In this document: in pieces, positions 39,501 to 54,283 of the stretch | How the letters are laid out: the number at the start of each line of letters is the position of its first letter | How positions within the stretch are numbered: position 1 is the first letter of the stretch | Assembly: GCF_000150275.1 (NCBI RefSeq) | Contig: NW_002060945.1 | Span: forward strand, 7,939,112 to 8,003,111 | Source of the DNA: Trichoplax adhaerens | Lineage: Eukaryota; Placozoa; Uniplacotomia; Trichoplacea; Trichoplacidae | Length of the DNA stretch: 64,000 bases | Direction of reading: 5' to 3' | Translations under genes and position numbers: made by a program | Notes under the pieces: generated by a model | What the model was told of the DNA's origin: nothing | The model's database searches: none | Seen by the model: the letters and a program-made list of their open reading frames with translations, nothing else

Positions 39501-42500
39501 GATACAAATCATCGTTCAGTTACTAAATACCAAGTCGCCCTTTGTCCTTCTTCTATGCAATTAAAGTCGTTAAAGTTGATGTGATCGGGGATTACTTTAA
39601 CTGTAGCCTTGCTAATCATTATTGGCCGAGACCTACAGATGAAATTGATCAGAAATGCTAAAATCTCGACTATTACAAACGTTGCAAATATTGGTAAACC
39701 TTAAAATGACGGCTTTATCTGAATAGCCAACCCCCACTGCAATATCTACAAACAAAAAATAATACGAGCCGAAATTGTTAAGCAATCTTTAACTATTTCA
39801 GGTTAACAGTCCTCTAGATTTAACCTGGATAATTGTTGGCATCTACGTCTATGCCACCAGAGAGGGATACTCCAAATCCAACTAAGGAACTATCGATTGT
39901 TTTACCTAAAATTTTCTACATTGAACAAATTACATTCTAGTTAGATACCGTGACTACCAAACGGCTATGCAAGGTACAAATCATCACATTTAACTTGAAC
40001 TAGAATTACTTAGGTGTTAACAAGGAAATTAAAACATACCTGAACATATTGCGGCCGTACTCCTGTGGCAGTGCCATGATAAATATAGACCGCACCGCTG
40101 CTTTTCGGTTCATTACCGGGTGCACCAACAGCTATGTCTGAGTTTGGATTAAGGTCAACCCACATTTCAGAATATATTACTACGTACACTGTACACAATA
40201 CTATTAATTAATTAATTCCTGATAATTGAATACCTGGGAACCCATCAAGGTTAATGTCACCAATTGACGATATCGCGAATCCGAAACGAGCAAAATTTGT
40301 TTCAGGACCATATATAATGGTACTTGTATTCTTTGGTATACCACTCTATAAAAATTTTTTTGTGGAAAAGTTGTGAATAAGATTTATTATTAATATCATA
40401 CCCAAAGTTACTATAAATACGTAGCAAATAACATTTGTTTCTACCTTTGTACCCATAAATAAGTATACTCTACCACAATCAGGAGCCTCTTGTTTACTGT
40501 AGAATGGAGCTCCTACAAATAGATCTTCTAATCTAAAATAATAATTCCACAATTAAACTGTTGTCGATTTGTAGTGATTTGGCGTATTTCATCTGATCAA
40601 CGAATAAACTCATGAAAATTACGATTAACGAACCCATCGTTGTTTATGTCTATCGATAAAGTTTCAGAACCGAAATAGCTGCCAAACTGCGAAGCAATTT
40701 TCAATTTATTTAGATAAACAAATGAAGCATGTATGAGTAAGTTGTCTGGCTAATATTTTTCAATACCTGTTCACCCGAAAGCGAAGTATTCATGATCAAA
40801 CGTCTAAGTGAATCGCTATAAGATAGTATATGCACCTAAAATGAAAAGTTCCATTCTTAATAATTTATAACACGAATTAAAGATAAAATACTAATCCATA
40901 TTAGGCATTAAAAAGCATCAGACGAACCATGCCAATTTTATCTCCATCTCTAGGCGAGCCGGCGATGACGTCTTTATATGATTATCAAGATGAAACAATT
41001 TTGAAGTTTAGAGCAAGATTCTGACTGTTATACAGTATCATACGCTATAACTGCAAGCAAAATTTTCATATAAACATGTTTAATATTCCCTACATAGTGA
41101 ATTGTTGCTAACCGCTCCAAATGTTGTAGAGTAACCTTGAAGAAGAAATAACTCCAATTCATTGATTTAAAGTGTAATAATTTCCCCTTACTCTTACATA
41201 CGTTTGTACAAATACGATCAATAGTCTTACCAGTATACGCAAATTCGCCGAAATTTGTAAGAACGTCCGTGTAACTCATGGTAGTTACGTCACTCGATTG
41301 CTGTACTTTCGAAGTACTTTCAAAGTAGGACACTAACCCTTTTCATAAATTGTTAAGTTAATATTGACGCAAGCGAAAGTAATGAAAAGCGCTAAGCATT
41401 CTAATGATCTAGTAATTAACTTCTCAATATGGAAACGTGCAATTTAATACCTTGGAATGTTGAACTACGAACACCGATCGATCCAAAGTTTAGGAGTTTA
41501 CCATCCTAAAATATAAATATGAAATAGAGCAATTATCATCATATAATGTTATTTTAGTAAATAAGAATTCAACGCTCGAACCTTGCTAAAATCGATCGAA
41601 ATTCCGGCCATACATCTGACATAATAAGGCCCCACTAAAGGTAAAAATGGTGAAAACAGTGTCATAAAGATATTCTGTGTGAATAACAAATTGACATTCG
41701 GTGAAAAATTATCGGCATATTCATCTCTCTATTATACTTTCTCTAATATATCTTTAACTTGAGCTCACAACTGAAATAATACCACAAGCAAAAATGGCAC
41801 TTACTGGCAATACAAGGAGTGACATCTGCCATCAATGAGAAATTGGATGACCAAACATAGCATCGACCAGGCATTCTCGGCTCAACACTAGCGGAAGTTG
41901 CTTCTATGGAGAACTTGTGACCACATGCCTTGGATGTCAAAATAACCATTAAAGCATGTATAACGACTGTAAGCTAGATGCCTTAGCGTTATGATAAGCA
42001 TATGCAATGATGTTTTACAAAGTACATGTATGCACATACGCATCCACTGCAGACTAAAATAACAAAATACCGAGAATTGTCAATATCAGGATTTTCTTAC
42101 CACTATAATCCCATGACTACTTTGCAAAGATACCCCTAAGCACATTCCTTTCGATACTTCAGCATACGAACCTTTACCTGTATGGTTATAGCGAATATTT
42201 ATACACGTGGAAGTAATGTAGATTAGTAATGTATTTCCTGCATAAAATACAAACTATTGATATAGAATAAGTCAATTGATCGAATCCATTTAACCAAGTC
42301 TAAGCGTCATACTTTAGATATGCTAGAAATAATTTCAAATTTCAATCAAAGTATAACGTATTTCGAAAGGCAAACTTATTATACTGTGGTTCGTAGGTGT
42401 GATAATACTTATCACGACATGTTAAGTTTATTTACCGGGGTAGTACATCGGAATCTCTAGGCAATCGTTTCGATTACTAGCGATTGGACAACGAAAGATA

Positions 42501-45065
42501 GCACCAGATGAGTCTACCGATGTAATATTGCTGCTATTAGCACTTGGTGCTCCAGTCAAAAGCCTGCCAAAAGATCAATTAAAATTTTACGTTATCTCCA
42601 GTTCGAAAGTTACATACGAGTATGTACAATACCTGAGAAAATACGAATCAACTACGGACAATTAGTGCATTTTTAGTAACAAACGCTAAAGAAATTAGTC
42701 AACGAGATGCAATACGTTCATTTTGACTGTTGCACGCGTATACTGTTGGTTCACTTCTACTAGAAATAGTATGAGAGAAGTTTCAGCCCGCAAGATATAT
42801 TTCAATGAAATTGCTACTCTACTTAAAAATTGGGTTTAATAGGCCTCATTTGTATTCTTGTTTCTATGAATTGGATAACACCAAGTATCGTACGAGAGCT
42901 TACCATAGCAAAGACGTATTATCTGAAACTTTCCATGACAATTGCATGATTCGTTTTTGCAGCAGCTACTGTACAGTACATCATCTACTCGTACTAAAAC
43001 TTTTGACAATCCTAGGATTGTCATACCTTGAAGATTGACCATATCATATTTAATTATTCTCAAAGTGACGTTAAGAATAATCTCTTAGTATAATTAATCT
43101 GCGTATCTAAAGGATATTTAGGAAAATTCCTGTTTTCCAACTTCTAGCCTATTGTATGTATACTGCTAATGGCGTCATACGCTAGTAAAAAACTATTTTT
43201 TAGAAAATTAGACAGTCATGCTAGCTCAAGCATTGGGATCAGAGAAGAACTTTTGGATCAAGTGCATTAGATCCGATCTTTTAATGATATCTCTCACTTC
43301 TACTATTTATCATTTACTTTATGTCTTTGAAATGGCAACTTTTCGTCGGCATATAAACTCTTACATATACGGATTATGTCCTCGAGCTCAGATTGTCAGA
43401 TACTATTATATGGAAGCATTTCTAATTTTATCCCTAAAGAGACAGCCAGGCTCGTAACTCGTCCACTCAGTTTTTAATTAATCGGCCATCTTTTACTGCA
43501 TTTTGGTAGGAAAATGATAGGCCATGGACGGCTACTCTGTGGCCTGANNNNNNNNNNNNNNNNNNNNNNNNNNNNNNNNNNNNNNNNNNNNNNNNNNAAT
43601 CAAAATGGCAGGGCAAAGACAGATCATGTTGTGTCCGACAAAATTGGTATAATTTAACTTAAGATAGGATAACTAGTTGAGTAAATAGCGACAATAACGC
43701 TAATTTCAATTATCTTTCATTGACGTTCAAAATTTCCGTGCTTGAGTAACCTTTCATCTCTTGAAAATTGCAAGACTACACAGTACGAGTAGCATTATTC
43801 GCTAATTTTTCTTCGATTCGCCTACTACCGGGCAGCAATTTGGCGGGGTAAAAACGCATAAGAAGGTGTATTTTACTGTCGAATACTGCCTGCTAGTCAA
43901 GTATTATGAACTAAATTAGAATATACGAATGTATCACTAATACACCAACTCAATAAGACGAGTTCATTAATTTAAATGAACAATAACAATTACTTTTATA
44001 TTAGCAGTGGAGTACTGAAGCCGCCGTATATTAAAGAATAGACGAGTTTTTTTCAGCAGCGCCTTTCGACGATTTACACTTTATAGTACATGCGTCAAAA
44101 AGATCTTTACCATCAAGAATATTAAAGATAGAAATATTAAATATAAATCTACATGGTAATTAAGCGGATACCCATTTTCTTTGCTTAGTACTAAAGTAAT
44201 GAGTGCCATAGTCACGAGATCAACGGCCAATGATTATGGGTACGCGTATTGTATCAGAACATAGACAAACAAATTACAGTAATGACCCCATAAAATTTTA
44301 CCAAGTAGGACAATCTACATTTTTTTGATTTCGCTCAACGCGGACGCGGCGTAAAATAAAATTAACAGTACAGTAATGAAAATGCCGACAATCATACAAT
44401 ATCTATTGTGAAGTCTGCAGGTATTCTTTACTATGCCAACAATGTCATAAAGGATGAAAAATCTCTTCGTCCTACGAGGATACTTGTTGAATAAGCGATG
44501 CTGATATTCCGTAGTGCTAGTATTTTCGATTTGTTGTGAAGCAGATTAATTTATCAAGATGCTACGTTCATTGTGCTAATATGCTATTTTAAATTGGGGT
44601 AATCAAAATATCAAAATGTCGGGCTATCCAATTTTAAATTTTAGAGTAGAAATAGAATTCTCAAGTAATCCCATATAAACAGAGGAAAACAGTGCTGTAA
44701 GTTAATCACCATTATTCAATAGTTGACAGTACTGTACTGAAAATCAATTATATCTACGTATACAGTATTGTATGGCAACTATGAATTTTGCACTACTGTA
44801 TCAAAAAATTCGCACCTATGGATACTCATCCAACGAGTTTTGTACAGTATGGAATTACCAGCGTACTTTAATTTTTTTAAAAATTACTGGTTTGGTTAGT
44901 CACTTACCAATAAGTATTGTCACCAACTTCATGATGAAAATCAACTGTATAACCAAATAATGAATTTGGCGGACCTTCTTTTACGTAAGGGTGTTTTACG
45001 TCGACGTTAAAGCATGATGATGATGTCGCCAACAACACAATCACTGGCAGCACAATCAATTTCAT
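36553..45065 (-). CDS. Integrin alpha subunit without I domain, GFFKR tail
   Basis: Thirty-two exons join in frame to 1102 aa (minus strand, high to low): 45065-44908, 42563-42436, 42237-42101, 41928-41805, 41724-41582, 41505-41451, 41332-41231, 41135-41094, 40971-40928, 40835-40767, 40686-40634, 40532-40445, 40345-40234, 40137-40040, 39915-39825, 39745-39700, 39632-39531, 39456-39401, 39326-39163, 39101-38964, 38885-38806, 38699-38558, 38456-38361, 38278-38188, 38103-37919, 37835-37731, 37588-37523, 37441-37349, 37252-37139, 37073-36945, 36883-36764, 36690-36553. A signal peptide (about 1-18) leads into a seven-bladed FG-GAP propeller with no I domain inserted. Three Ca loops read DINNDGLED, DINLDGFPD and DVDANNYPD. 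RSRPIM starts the leg region. RNKR near residue 919 is a likely furin site separating heavy and light chains. The membrane helix lies in 1030-1056, followed by CGFFKRKK and a 45-residue tail. It pairs with a beta subunit not in this window to bind extracellular matrix. Confidence 0.92.
43548..43597. other. Assembly gap (50 N)
   Basis: Fifty consecutive N bases lie inside integrin intron 1. The round number suggests a placeholder of unknown true size. The gap does not interrupt any called exon. Confidence 0.97.
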
Positions 45066-46915
45066 TTTTGGCGAGAAATTTACGACCACCGTTCGTCAAT
45101 CCTTTACCAGAAATCAACGATTCTTTGACTCCTATACTACACAGTTTATCACACAGTATCGAATACCTGAATAATTTCCCTGATTGAATAGAAAATTGTA
45201 CTGCTAATTTATTGATTCTATGGTTACTAATCGGTTATTGGGACCACCATGCGCTATCCGTTTTGACTTTTTCTGAAATTCTAAAAATTGCTGCAGTATA
45301 GCAAAGTACAAATAGGCGACACAGCCGATACTGTATCACTCCGCCTACTGTACAGTATGTATAGTGGTACAGCACAGTAGTCCTACTGTGCTATACTGTA
45401 CAGTAGTTCTGTAAGTCGCAAAATGCACTCCGAAAGATTTGCATAGTCACCGCGCATCCTCATGCTTGATACTATTGTGGACTCATGGTACGACTGTACG
45501 GTCGATTAAAGTTCGTGTTGAACTATAAACATGACTATAAGCACACCTGTTCACAGATCAAATCGTAGTCTAACGACACAAGTTTTCAAGAGAAATGCAT
45601 TTCCTGCAGTAAATTATGCAAATGCCCAACAAAAAAACCTTCACTTAAAATGTAATTGCTGTGATGCACTTTATTTCCATCCCAAATATTAGGAGTAAAA
45701 ATGGGTATTACAGTATATCTGAAACCTGAATTTGGATGCTTATTTTCGTTTTTACAGTATACATTGTTCTACAGTCTGCAGATTGACTGGAGGTTGTTCA
45801 AATTGAAGCCAGGTACTGCCAAATATTAGGCAATATCCAGGGCGACCCAGTGCAAGTGTGGTACAGTACAAATGCACTTCGTAATTGACTAAGCACGAGT
45901 ATACGTACTCCCGCTGCGCCATTAAACTGAAGTCATTTAGTTTACTAACGTACCGATTTTAATTAAAAGGGTGCTCTCACTAAAGCTTTATATTAAATAC
46001 CTCAAAGCAAAGGGAAGCTTCTCAGAATACAATAATATTGAAGACGTTGATACTGTATTATGGGACTGTGAACCGGTTCAACACCAATGTCGACAGCACT
46101 TTCAAAGCAGACAACCGATCAAGACGACTCACGTCCAATGATCCACTTAGAGATTATGGCTTTACTCCTAGTACTCAATATAGATACTCTTTGTACAGTA
46201 CAGAATAATATGTTTACATTCACTTTAAATATTCGATGCTGAATCATTTTTTATTTACTTACGGTATAGTAGTAATGGTGATAATATACAAAAAGCAATC
46301 CTACCATACAGTATTAGAATTATCTGACTTTTTATAGCATCAACTAGAAGAGCAACTATCATTCTTGTAAAAGCAAAATTGGTTGAATGTAAGAGATACA
46401 CACTAATTATAAAATGGAGAAAAATATTCTTCAGAGTTAAGACTGGGCTAGGAAACCCTTTAAACTGTCACTCGCCGACCAAATGGGTGCTCTCTGGAGC
46501 CTATGGTTACCAGTTGCATCGGTTATATAATTATCACGTACTGCTTCGCTACTAAACTAGACGATTTCTTCCCCGGGTATTATAAAACCAACTATTCGCA
46601 TCTTATCAGCGTGGCATGCATTTATTGTATGTTCATGAACATGTATTCTAGGCTTTCCCATATAGACGCGTATATCTATACACATGAACGTTATCGTGTT
46701 GCAGATACCCCAATTTATAAGATATCACCGTTATACAGTCTAACTACATATATGCGAACACATATATTTTATATTGTATATTTATGGATATATGTAACAT
46801 AAATTTACATCGCAGCCAGAGAAATATTAATAATCGTAATAATGCAATAAACAATGCGATCGCATATGTACGATCTCAAATAACAGGATATACAAATAAA
46901 AAAGGTTGAACTTTT
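45066..46915. other. Intergenic region between integrin alpha and METTL2-like gene
   Basis: It includes the upstream flank of the integrin gene with several TACTGTACAGTA motifs near 45350-45410 and 46190. The open frame 46503-46802 (+) encodes a hydrophobic, tyrosine-rich peptide with no known motif and is not called. Confidence 0.5.
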
Positions 46916-49900
46916 TTAACTCTTCCTGAAAGGTTTACGATATTTACATTGGATCCAAACGCGATACATCTTTAGCTGACGACCTCTATTGACTTGCAGT
47001 CTTCTGTCGACGTAATTTTGCTCCTTAACTAAATTCTCTTTACGAAACATTTCATCTAATTCTTCTGTAATCATAATCGTTGATGAAATCTTAAAGTCTG
47101 TTACAGCGATAGTGTAGCTGAGGCAATTTATCATCACAGGTAAAAATATAAGTATATTTCGCAAAAAATACATACACACCGTTACTACTAATAAAAGATT
47201 AAATATTGCAATAATAACATATACTCGAAAAGGTATGAATGTATCTTAAAAAGTATTAAATAAAATAAAATAAAACGGCAAAGAGTATGATACAAACCTT
47301 GAGAAAAAAAATATACCCTCGTTCCATCACCTCGTACATAAAAATTATCTTGCAAGAAGTGTCCTGCAGTCAATGTAACATCAAAGAATTGAGAGTAGAT
47401 GTCTATATTTGAATGACTTCAAATGCATACTATAACGGTTAAGTATATTCCTCTCACTAAAAATCTTTCAAATAATTTTTATCTGATAACATAATCCACA
47501 ACTGTTTTACTCAAATTCTCGATAATTCTATGATCATACCTTTCTTAAATCTCAACTGCGCTAAGTCATATCTACCATAGTCACGGAAGAGAAGTAAACC
47601 ACCGGGCTTTAAATACTAGCAGTAAGTTGAATCATGAATTTTATAGAAGTTATTTTAATATGGGGCAATTCTTGTCATAGAATATTTAAATTATAGGTTA
47701 CTATTGTGATCTTTTAATTTCTTGATATTATTTTAGGTATAATAGTCTGATCATACCTTACATATATTACGAATGGTAGCAGAAAATCTAATAATAAAAA
47801 TAATTTATGCTTTATAGTAGCTGAAATCATGATCATAACTCACAATATTACTTATGCTAATTGACAACTAAATAAATGTGGAATGTAGTAATTTTGTAGG
47901 TTGCTTACTTGTTTGGATGTATTGCAGATAATACAAAAATCAAGATGACAACATCCAAAGACTCCTCTGGGAATGGATATTCTATTTGCTCATTTGTAAT
48001 GTCGCCAACAAAAGCATAGCAACGGTCTTGAGAATAATTTTCATGTTCCTACAATTACAGTAGTTTGATAAAATATTTGGTTGGTTAGTATTAAAGAATC
48101 AATGAGTTAAGCAACGAAATAAATATGGGATAGTAACCACCTTAACCAGTTGGATAGCTAATTCAGATATGTCGCAGCAGTAAATAAATATTCCATCGTC
48201 GCTAAAATGTTTATAATATTATAATGAAGATATCTATTATAAGGACACCAATATATGAATAACATCTTAAAAAGTGAGCACAACGTTTACAAAACGAAAC
48301 AGTCAGTATGGTACAGGAATGGTTATAAACTAGTATGATTAAAAGAAAAAGAGATAGTTTGAGTAAATCATAACTGGATGTAACTTATTTATAACTTCTT
48401 CCTTCAGAAATTTGTAATTATCTAGCAGTAAACATTGTATAGTACTAGTTACAAATACAAACTTTGGTAGTCAAGTAACATTTCAAGTTCGTAATGGTAA
48501 TAAAAAATGAATAGCATACTTGTGTGTTTGTAAAATAGGATATACAGTATTCCCTACGCCGCATCCAACCTACATTTTAGATATCAAGGTATAATATAAG
48601 TTCTCGCTTGACCTATCATCATCCTCTAATTTAGGTTCATGGTACATACCTCAAAAATACGCTTAGAAGCTCTGCATCCAGGATATTCATTTTGTGGCTG
48701 CATAGTTTCGTCCATACCTTTGCTGACGTTTTTTTCAACGTCATCTAATTCTGGAAATTCAGTGAATAGCCAATGACGGTCCTTAAAGAATCTGTAACGG
48801 AATTGTAGCAATTTACTGTACAGCATTAGATAAGGCTGTAGTGTAATAATACCATGCATTAAAAAAATTAAGCCTATGACTACAGTATTATTAAAGGCTC
48901 AGTCTATGTAGCAAGTTAAGTAGAACTATTGTATCAACAAAATTAATTAAAAAAAATTCGCTGAAATGTCAATGCCTATCGTAATACTCGACAATGTGCT
49001 GCATACTGAATGAGTATATAATAACATCTTCTTACTGTAACTACGGTAGTACCAGATTAACGCAAAGAGTTAGTACATATATTGCAAACCTGTTTTGATG
49101 GATTTTGTAGAAATTATTCCAAAAGATATCACATTCATTCTCGTATTTCACTAACAGGATATTGGATTAGCCAGTCAGTCAGTTTTAAGTAAAAATACAA
49201 CATAGTTGAATTAGAAACATTGCGTATATTCTTCATAACTGTACTAACAAAGTTTTGCTAAAGATAACTGTAAGATCCAAGTTATGCAGTTAGTCATTCA
49301 TTCTTTATTTACTACTTGAAGTAATAAACTTAAATTCTAACTCGAAAGATGACATAAAGCCTAACTTTCTAAGTATCAACCTACAGATGTCACTTCAATA
49401 ACTCAAACAGCTAGTATAGTATAGTATAGATAGTATAAGTTAGATTACCTATGTTGTTTAGAAATGTTTAATTAACTTGATAATAGCATTACTGATTGAT
49501 TACTATATTTTATCTACTTTGCAAATCAGCAGAAACTTGCTCCTTTGAATTTTCTGATACCCGTCTTCTTCCTTCCTCTTCCATTTCATCACTCCAATCG
49601 ACATTGTCCCTATGGCATAATAATAAATACTCGCATATAATAAAAAGTTAACGAACATTTATATTCTCTGATAAAACCCTTGATTAAACCGTTTATCACT
49701 GAGATAGCAGCCGAGGTTAGATATTAGTACTTTAGACCGTAATAAACTACAGTTAACAAATTTCTTCTAATCCTTATACACGTCGTTTAATGTGTTCTCA
49801 CTTGCATGCTATCACGGCATATTATTGTATAGTATTTACTGTTAGTAGATCTATGCATTGTTACTGCAGGATGTATGCTGTGCCAGTAGGCTTAAAAGGT

Positions 49901-50133
49901 AAAGGTAAATTATTGGGATGTTGATTATCATTACAGTAATAGATAATAATAATAATGTGCACTCTGCAGTCATTGCATAACGTAGCTGTCGTAGCATACC
50001 ATACTCACCATGCGTTATGCTCAAACACTTTGCTAGGATTCTCAAGAATACGATTGCCAAATCTTGGACGCCTATCAGTATCACTGTTATTTGAACTTGT
50101 AGCTTCCTTCTCTGCGAATACTTTGTCCTCCAT
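46916..50133 (-). CDS. METTL2: METTL2-type tRNA N3-methylcytidine methyltransferase
   Basis: Eleven exons join in frame to 330 aa (minus strand): 50133-50009, 49609-49518, 49150-49090, 48791-48650, 48569-48520, 48201-48141, 48048-47909, 47787-47757, 47615-47540, 47363-47298, 47064-46916. The N-terminal VFEHNAWDNVDW and [15 protein letters not shown] are typical of METTL2/METTL8. SAM-binding motif I is [13 protein letters not shown] starting at residue 141. YCCDIS follows as the acidic-loop motif, then [44 protein letters not shown] and the family signature [19 protein letters not shown]. The family forms m3C32 in tRNA-Thr and tRNA-Arg in the cytosol; METTL8 is its mitochondrial relative. No clear mitochondrial presequence is seen, so METTL2 fits better. 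It is shorter than human METTL2A (378 aa), mainly in the linker after FTEFPEL. Confidence 0.92.
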
Positions 50134-50263
50134 GCTACTGAGTAGCGTTTACTAATAACGTATGGCTGAAATAGATCTTGAAATCTATGACACTGGTTAA
50201 TATTAATTAATTATAATTATTGTTGCCTCATTCATTTTCCTATAGGCTCGGCTAGCTAACAAG

Positions 50264-50397
50264 TACTGTACTTTACTGTACTGTACAGTACAGTACAGTA
50301 CAGCACAGGCCAGAGTGTACAGTACAGTACAGTACAGTACAGTACTGTACACTGTAGTGCAGTAGTGGACTGTACTGTACTGTACAGTACTGTATTC
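50264..50397. repeat. Inverted GTACA pentanucleotide microsatellite
   Basis: Runs of TGTAC (about 50264-50285 and 50372-50385) flank runs of GTACA (about 50285-50302 and 50318-50345). Because GTACA is the reverse complement of TGTAC, the block can fold into several long hairpins. It lies 130-260 bp upstream of the METTL2-like start codon. The same pentamer is scattered through the window, notably at 1740-2640. Confidence 0.85.
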
Positions 50398-51064
50398 TGA
50401 CAGTCCGCTGTCTAGCACTATCATCAGAGATTTGCAAGTGTCCGTCTGTCCTAATTGAGTTGTCCCTGCTAACAGTGTGATACAGTGCTTCTGTATGCTC
50501 ATAGTCACGGTACTGGTTCAGTGGCTCTCCGAATGCTGTACAGTATAGCACAAAATAAAGATCAAGATTAGAGAGATTATAAGAATTATTATTATTATTA
50601 GACAAGAATAATGTTTTGTCTTCATCAAACTAGCATGAAAGTGAATCAGAATTCGTTTCTTGTTTATGGTTCAATATTTACAGTACAGGATTGTCAACAG
50701 ATAGAGAGATGTGAATTCTCCTAATATTATCGCAAGCCCTAAAATAGGCCGCTTTTCGTGAATTTTCCTCTCTGATACACTAAAGTGTTGTGAATCACAG
50801 CTTGTGATCGGTGTTCAAATGAAATCAATCTTATCGATTTGAAGTTAGAGTTATTACAATCCTTAATGACCAGTCTAACTTTAAGACATTGCACAGTATA
50901 CGTGTGGCACAGTCAAATTCTATTCTACGCTATTGCACGGCAATCAATGCACAATTGCACACTTGTCCAATGCAAAGAGTTGAGGAGCAGATGAATTCTA
51001 TTTTCTAATTTCTACCTTTCTAAATTTCAAACGACGGTAAGGTTAACCATGGGCCACGAGATAC

Positions 51065-52096
51065 TATACGTACAGTATACCATCCCTGTATGCAGAGATT
51101 TCTCCATGATAAAATTGGGCTCATTGACGAAGGATTATGTCAATGACGTCAGCCTACAGCTTCACCGTGCATAGAGTACGTTTACCATCCCTGTATTCAG
51201 GGGCTTCTCAAATTGGCCTCATTGACGAAGGATTGTGTCAATGACGTCAGCCTACAGCTTCACCGTGCATAGAGTACGTTTACCATCCCTGTATTCAGGG
51301 GCTTCTCTATGACAAATTGGCCCTAATTTACTAAGGATTATTTCAACACGTCAGCCTACAGCTTCACCGTGCATAGAGTACGTTTACCATTCCTGTATTC
51401 AGGGGCTTCTCTATGACAAATTGGCCTTAATTTACTAAGGATTATTTCAACGACGTCAGCCTACAGCTTCACCGTACATAGAGTACGTTTACCATCCCTA
51501 TATTCAGGGGCTTCTCTATGACAAATTGGCTCTAATTTACTAAGGATTATTTCAACACGTCAGCCTCCAGCTTCACCGTGCATAGAGTACGTTTACCATC
51601 CCTGTATTCAGGGGCTTCTCAAATTGGCTTCATTGACGAAGGATTGTGTCAATGACGTCAGCCTACAGCTTCACCGTGCATAGAGTACGTTTACCATCAC
51701 TGTATTCAGGGGCTTCTCTATGACAAATTGGCTCTAATTTACTAAGGATTATTTCAACACGTCAGCCTCCAGCTTCACCGTGCATAGAGTACGTTTACCA
51801 TCCCTGTATTCAGGGGCTTCTCAAATTGGCTTCATTGACGAAGGATTGTGTCAATGACGTCAGCCTACAGCTTCACCGTGCATAGAGTACGTTTACCATC
51901 CCTGTATTCAGGGGCTTCTCAAATTGGCCTCTTTGACGAAGGATTGTGTCAATGACGTCAGCCTACAGCTTCACCGTGCATAGAGTACGTTTACCATCCC
52001 TGTATTCAGGGGCTTCTCTATGACAAATTGGCCCTAATTTACTAAGGATTATTTCAACACGTCAGCCCTGCACTTTCACGGTGCATAGAGTACAGT
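51065..52096. repeat. Minisatellite of about ten units (97-105 bp) with CRE motifs
   Basis: Units share TTTACCATCCCTGTATTCAG, GGGGCTTCTC, CAAATTGG, CAGCCTACAGCTTCACCGTG and CATAGAGTACG. The first unit is degenerate; the rest alternate between a short type with CATTGACGAAGGATTGTGTC and AATGACGTCAG, and a long type with TATGACAAATTGG, CTAATTTACTAAGG and ATTTCAACACGTCAG. The order after the degenerate unit is A-B-B-B-A-B-A-A-B. Perfect TGACGTCA occurs in the first unit and every A unit (51144, 51242, 51653, 51855, 51953). The array ends about 515 bp before the ATG of the next alpha-tubulin. Confidence 0.9.
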
Positions 52097-52378
52097 ATGT
52101 TTACGTGTCATGTTTAGAATGAGCAGTTACTTAACCCTTGTGTACTCTGTTGGCTATTCAAACACTGTACAGAACAGTACTGTAGAGTGGAGACAGAGCA
52201 CTGTATTAAATTGCAAATGTTTTACTTTCATTCCGGTAGTGAAGCTGGTTTACTGTGCCGTTCACTACTTTACCACACAGTGTACATCCAACTGTTTTAG
52301 GCTGCTTATGATCCGTTGTTAAGTTGAGCGCAAATTTGAATTTCAAATCCTTAGCGACAACTGCAAAACAAAAAACCG

Positions 52379-52466
52379 ATTGGCCGTTGCCAAGCATTCC
52401 CGTCTAGTTACTTTGTTTACATCAACGTTGATTGGTTGTCTCTTATCAACCGATTGTTATATATAA
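52379..52466 (+). promoter_or_regulatory. Core promoter of alpha-tubulin copy 1
   Basis: Two inverted CCAAT boxes (ATTGG at 52379-52383 and 52431-52435) precede a TATA box (TATATAAG, 52459-52466). The TATA box lies about 150 bp upstream of the ATG, leaving a 5' UTR of roughly 115-120 nt that is rich in pyrimidines. Confidence 0.7.
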
Positions 52467-52610
52467 GCACGTCGCCCGACATCGCCTCAGATTTTCTCTG
52501 TCTTCAGTGGATTAACCGTTACTTTGTCCTCTGATAGGCGATTTTCACCACTATCAACTCCTTTTTTTTTCCACTTTGATCGGTCTTAAAACTCTCTCAA
52601 ATACTACAAA

Positions 52611-54283
<1,673 letters not shown>

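Larger units (their letters stand above)
50134..52610. other. Divergent promoter region between METTL2-like gene and alpha-tubulin
   Basis: The flanking genes are read outward, so both promoters lie here. It holds the inverted GTACA microsatellite, the CRE minisatellite and the tubulin core promoter, each listed separately. No coding exon is supported. Confidence 0.6.

Noticed and set aside
41582-41715. Integrin exon 5 starting at the better-looking acceptor TTCACACAG
   Set aside because: In the required phase it meets a stop codon before the next donor. The acceptor ending at 41725 keeps the frame and adds the expected NEYADNFSPN segment.
46503-46802. 99-codon open frame rich in Tyr and Ile
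   Set aside because: The composition is explained by ATA/TAT-rich DNA and there is no recognisable family.
51065-52096. CRISPR array
   Set aside because: Units are continuous tandem repeats of about 100 bp without unique spacers, in animal-type DNA.
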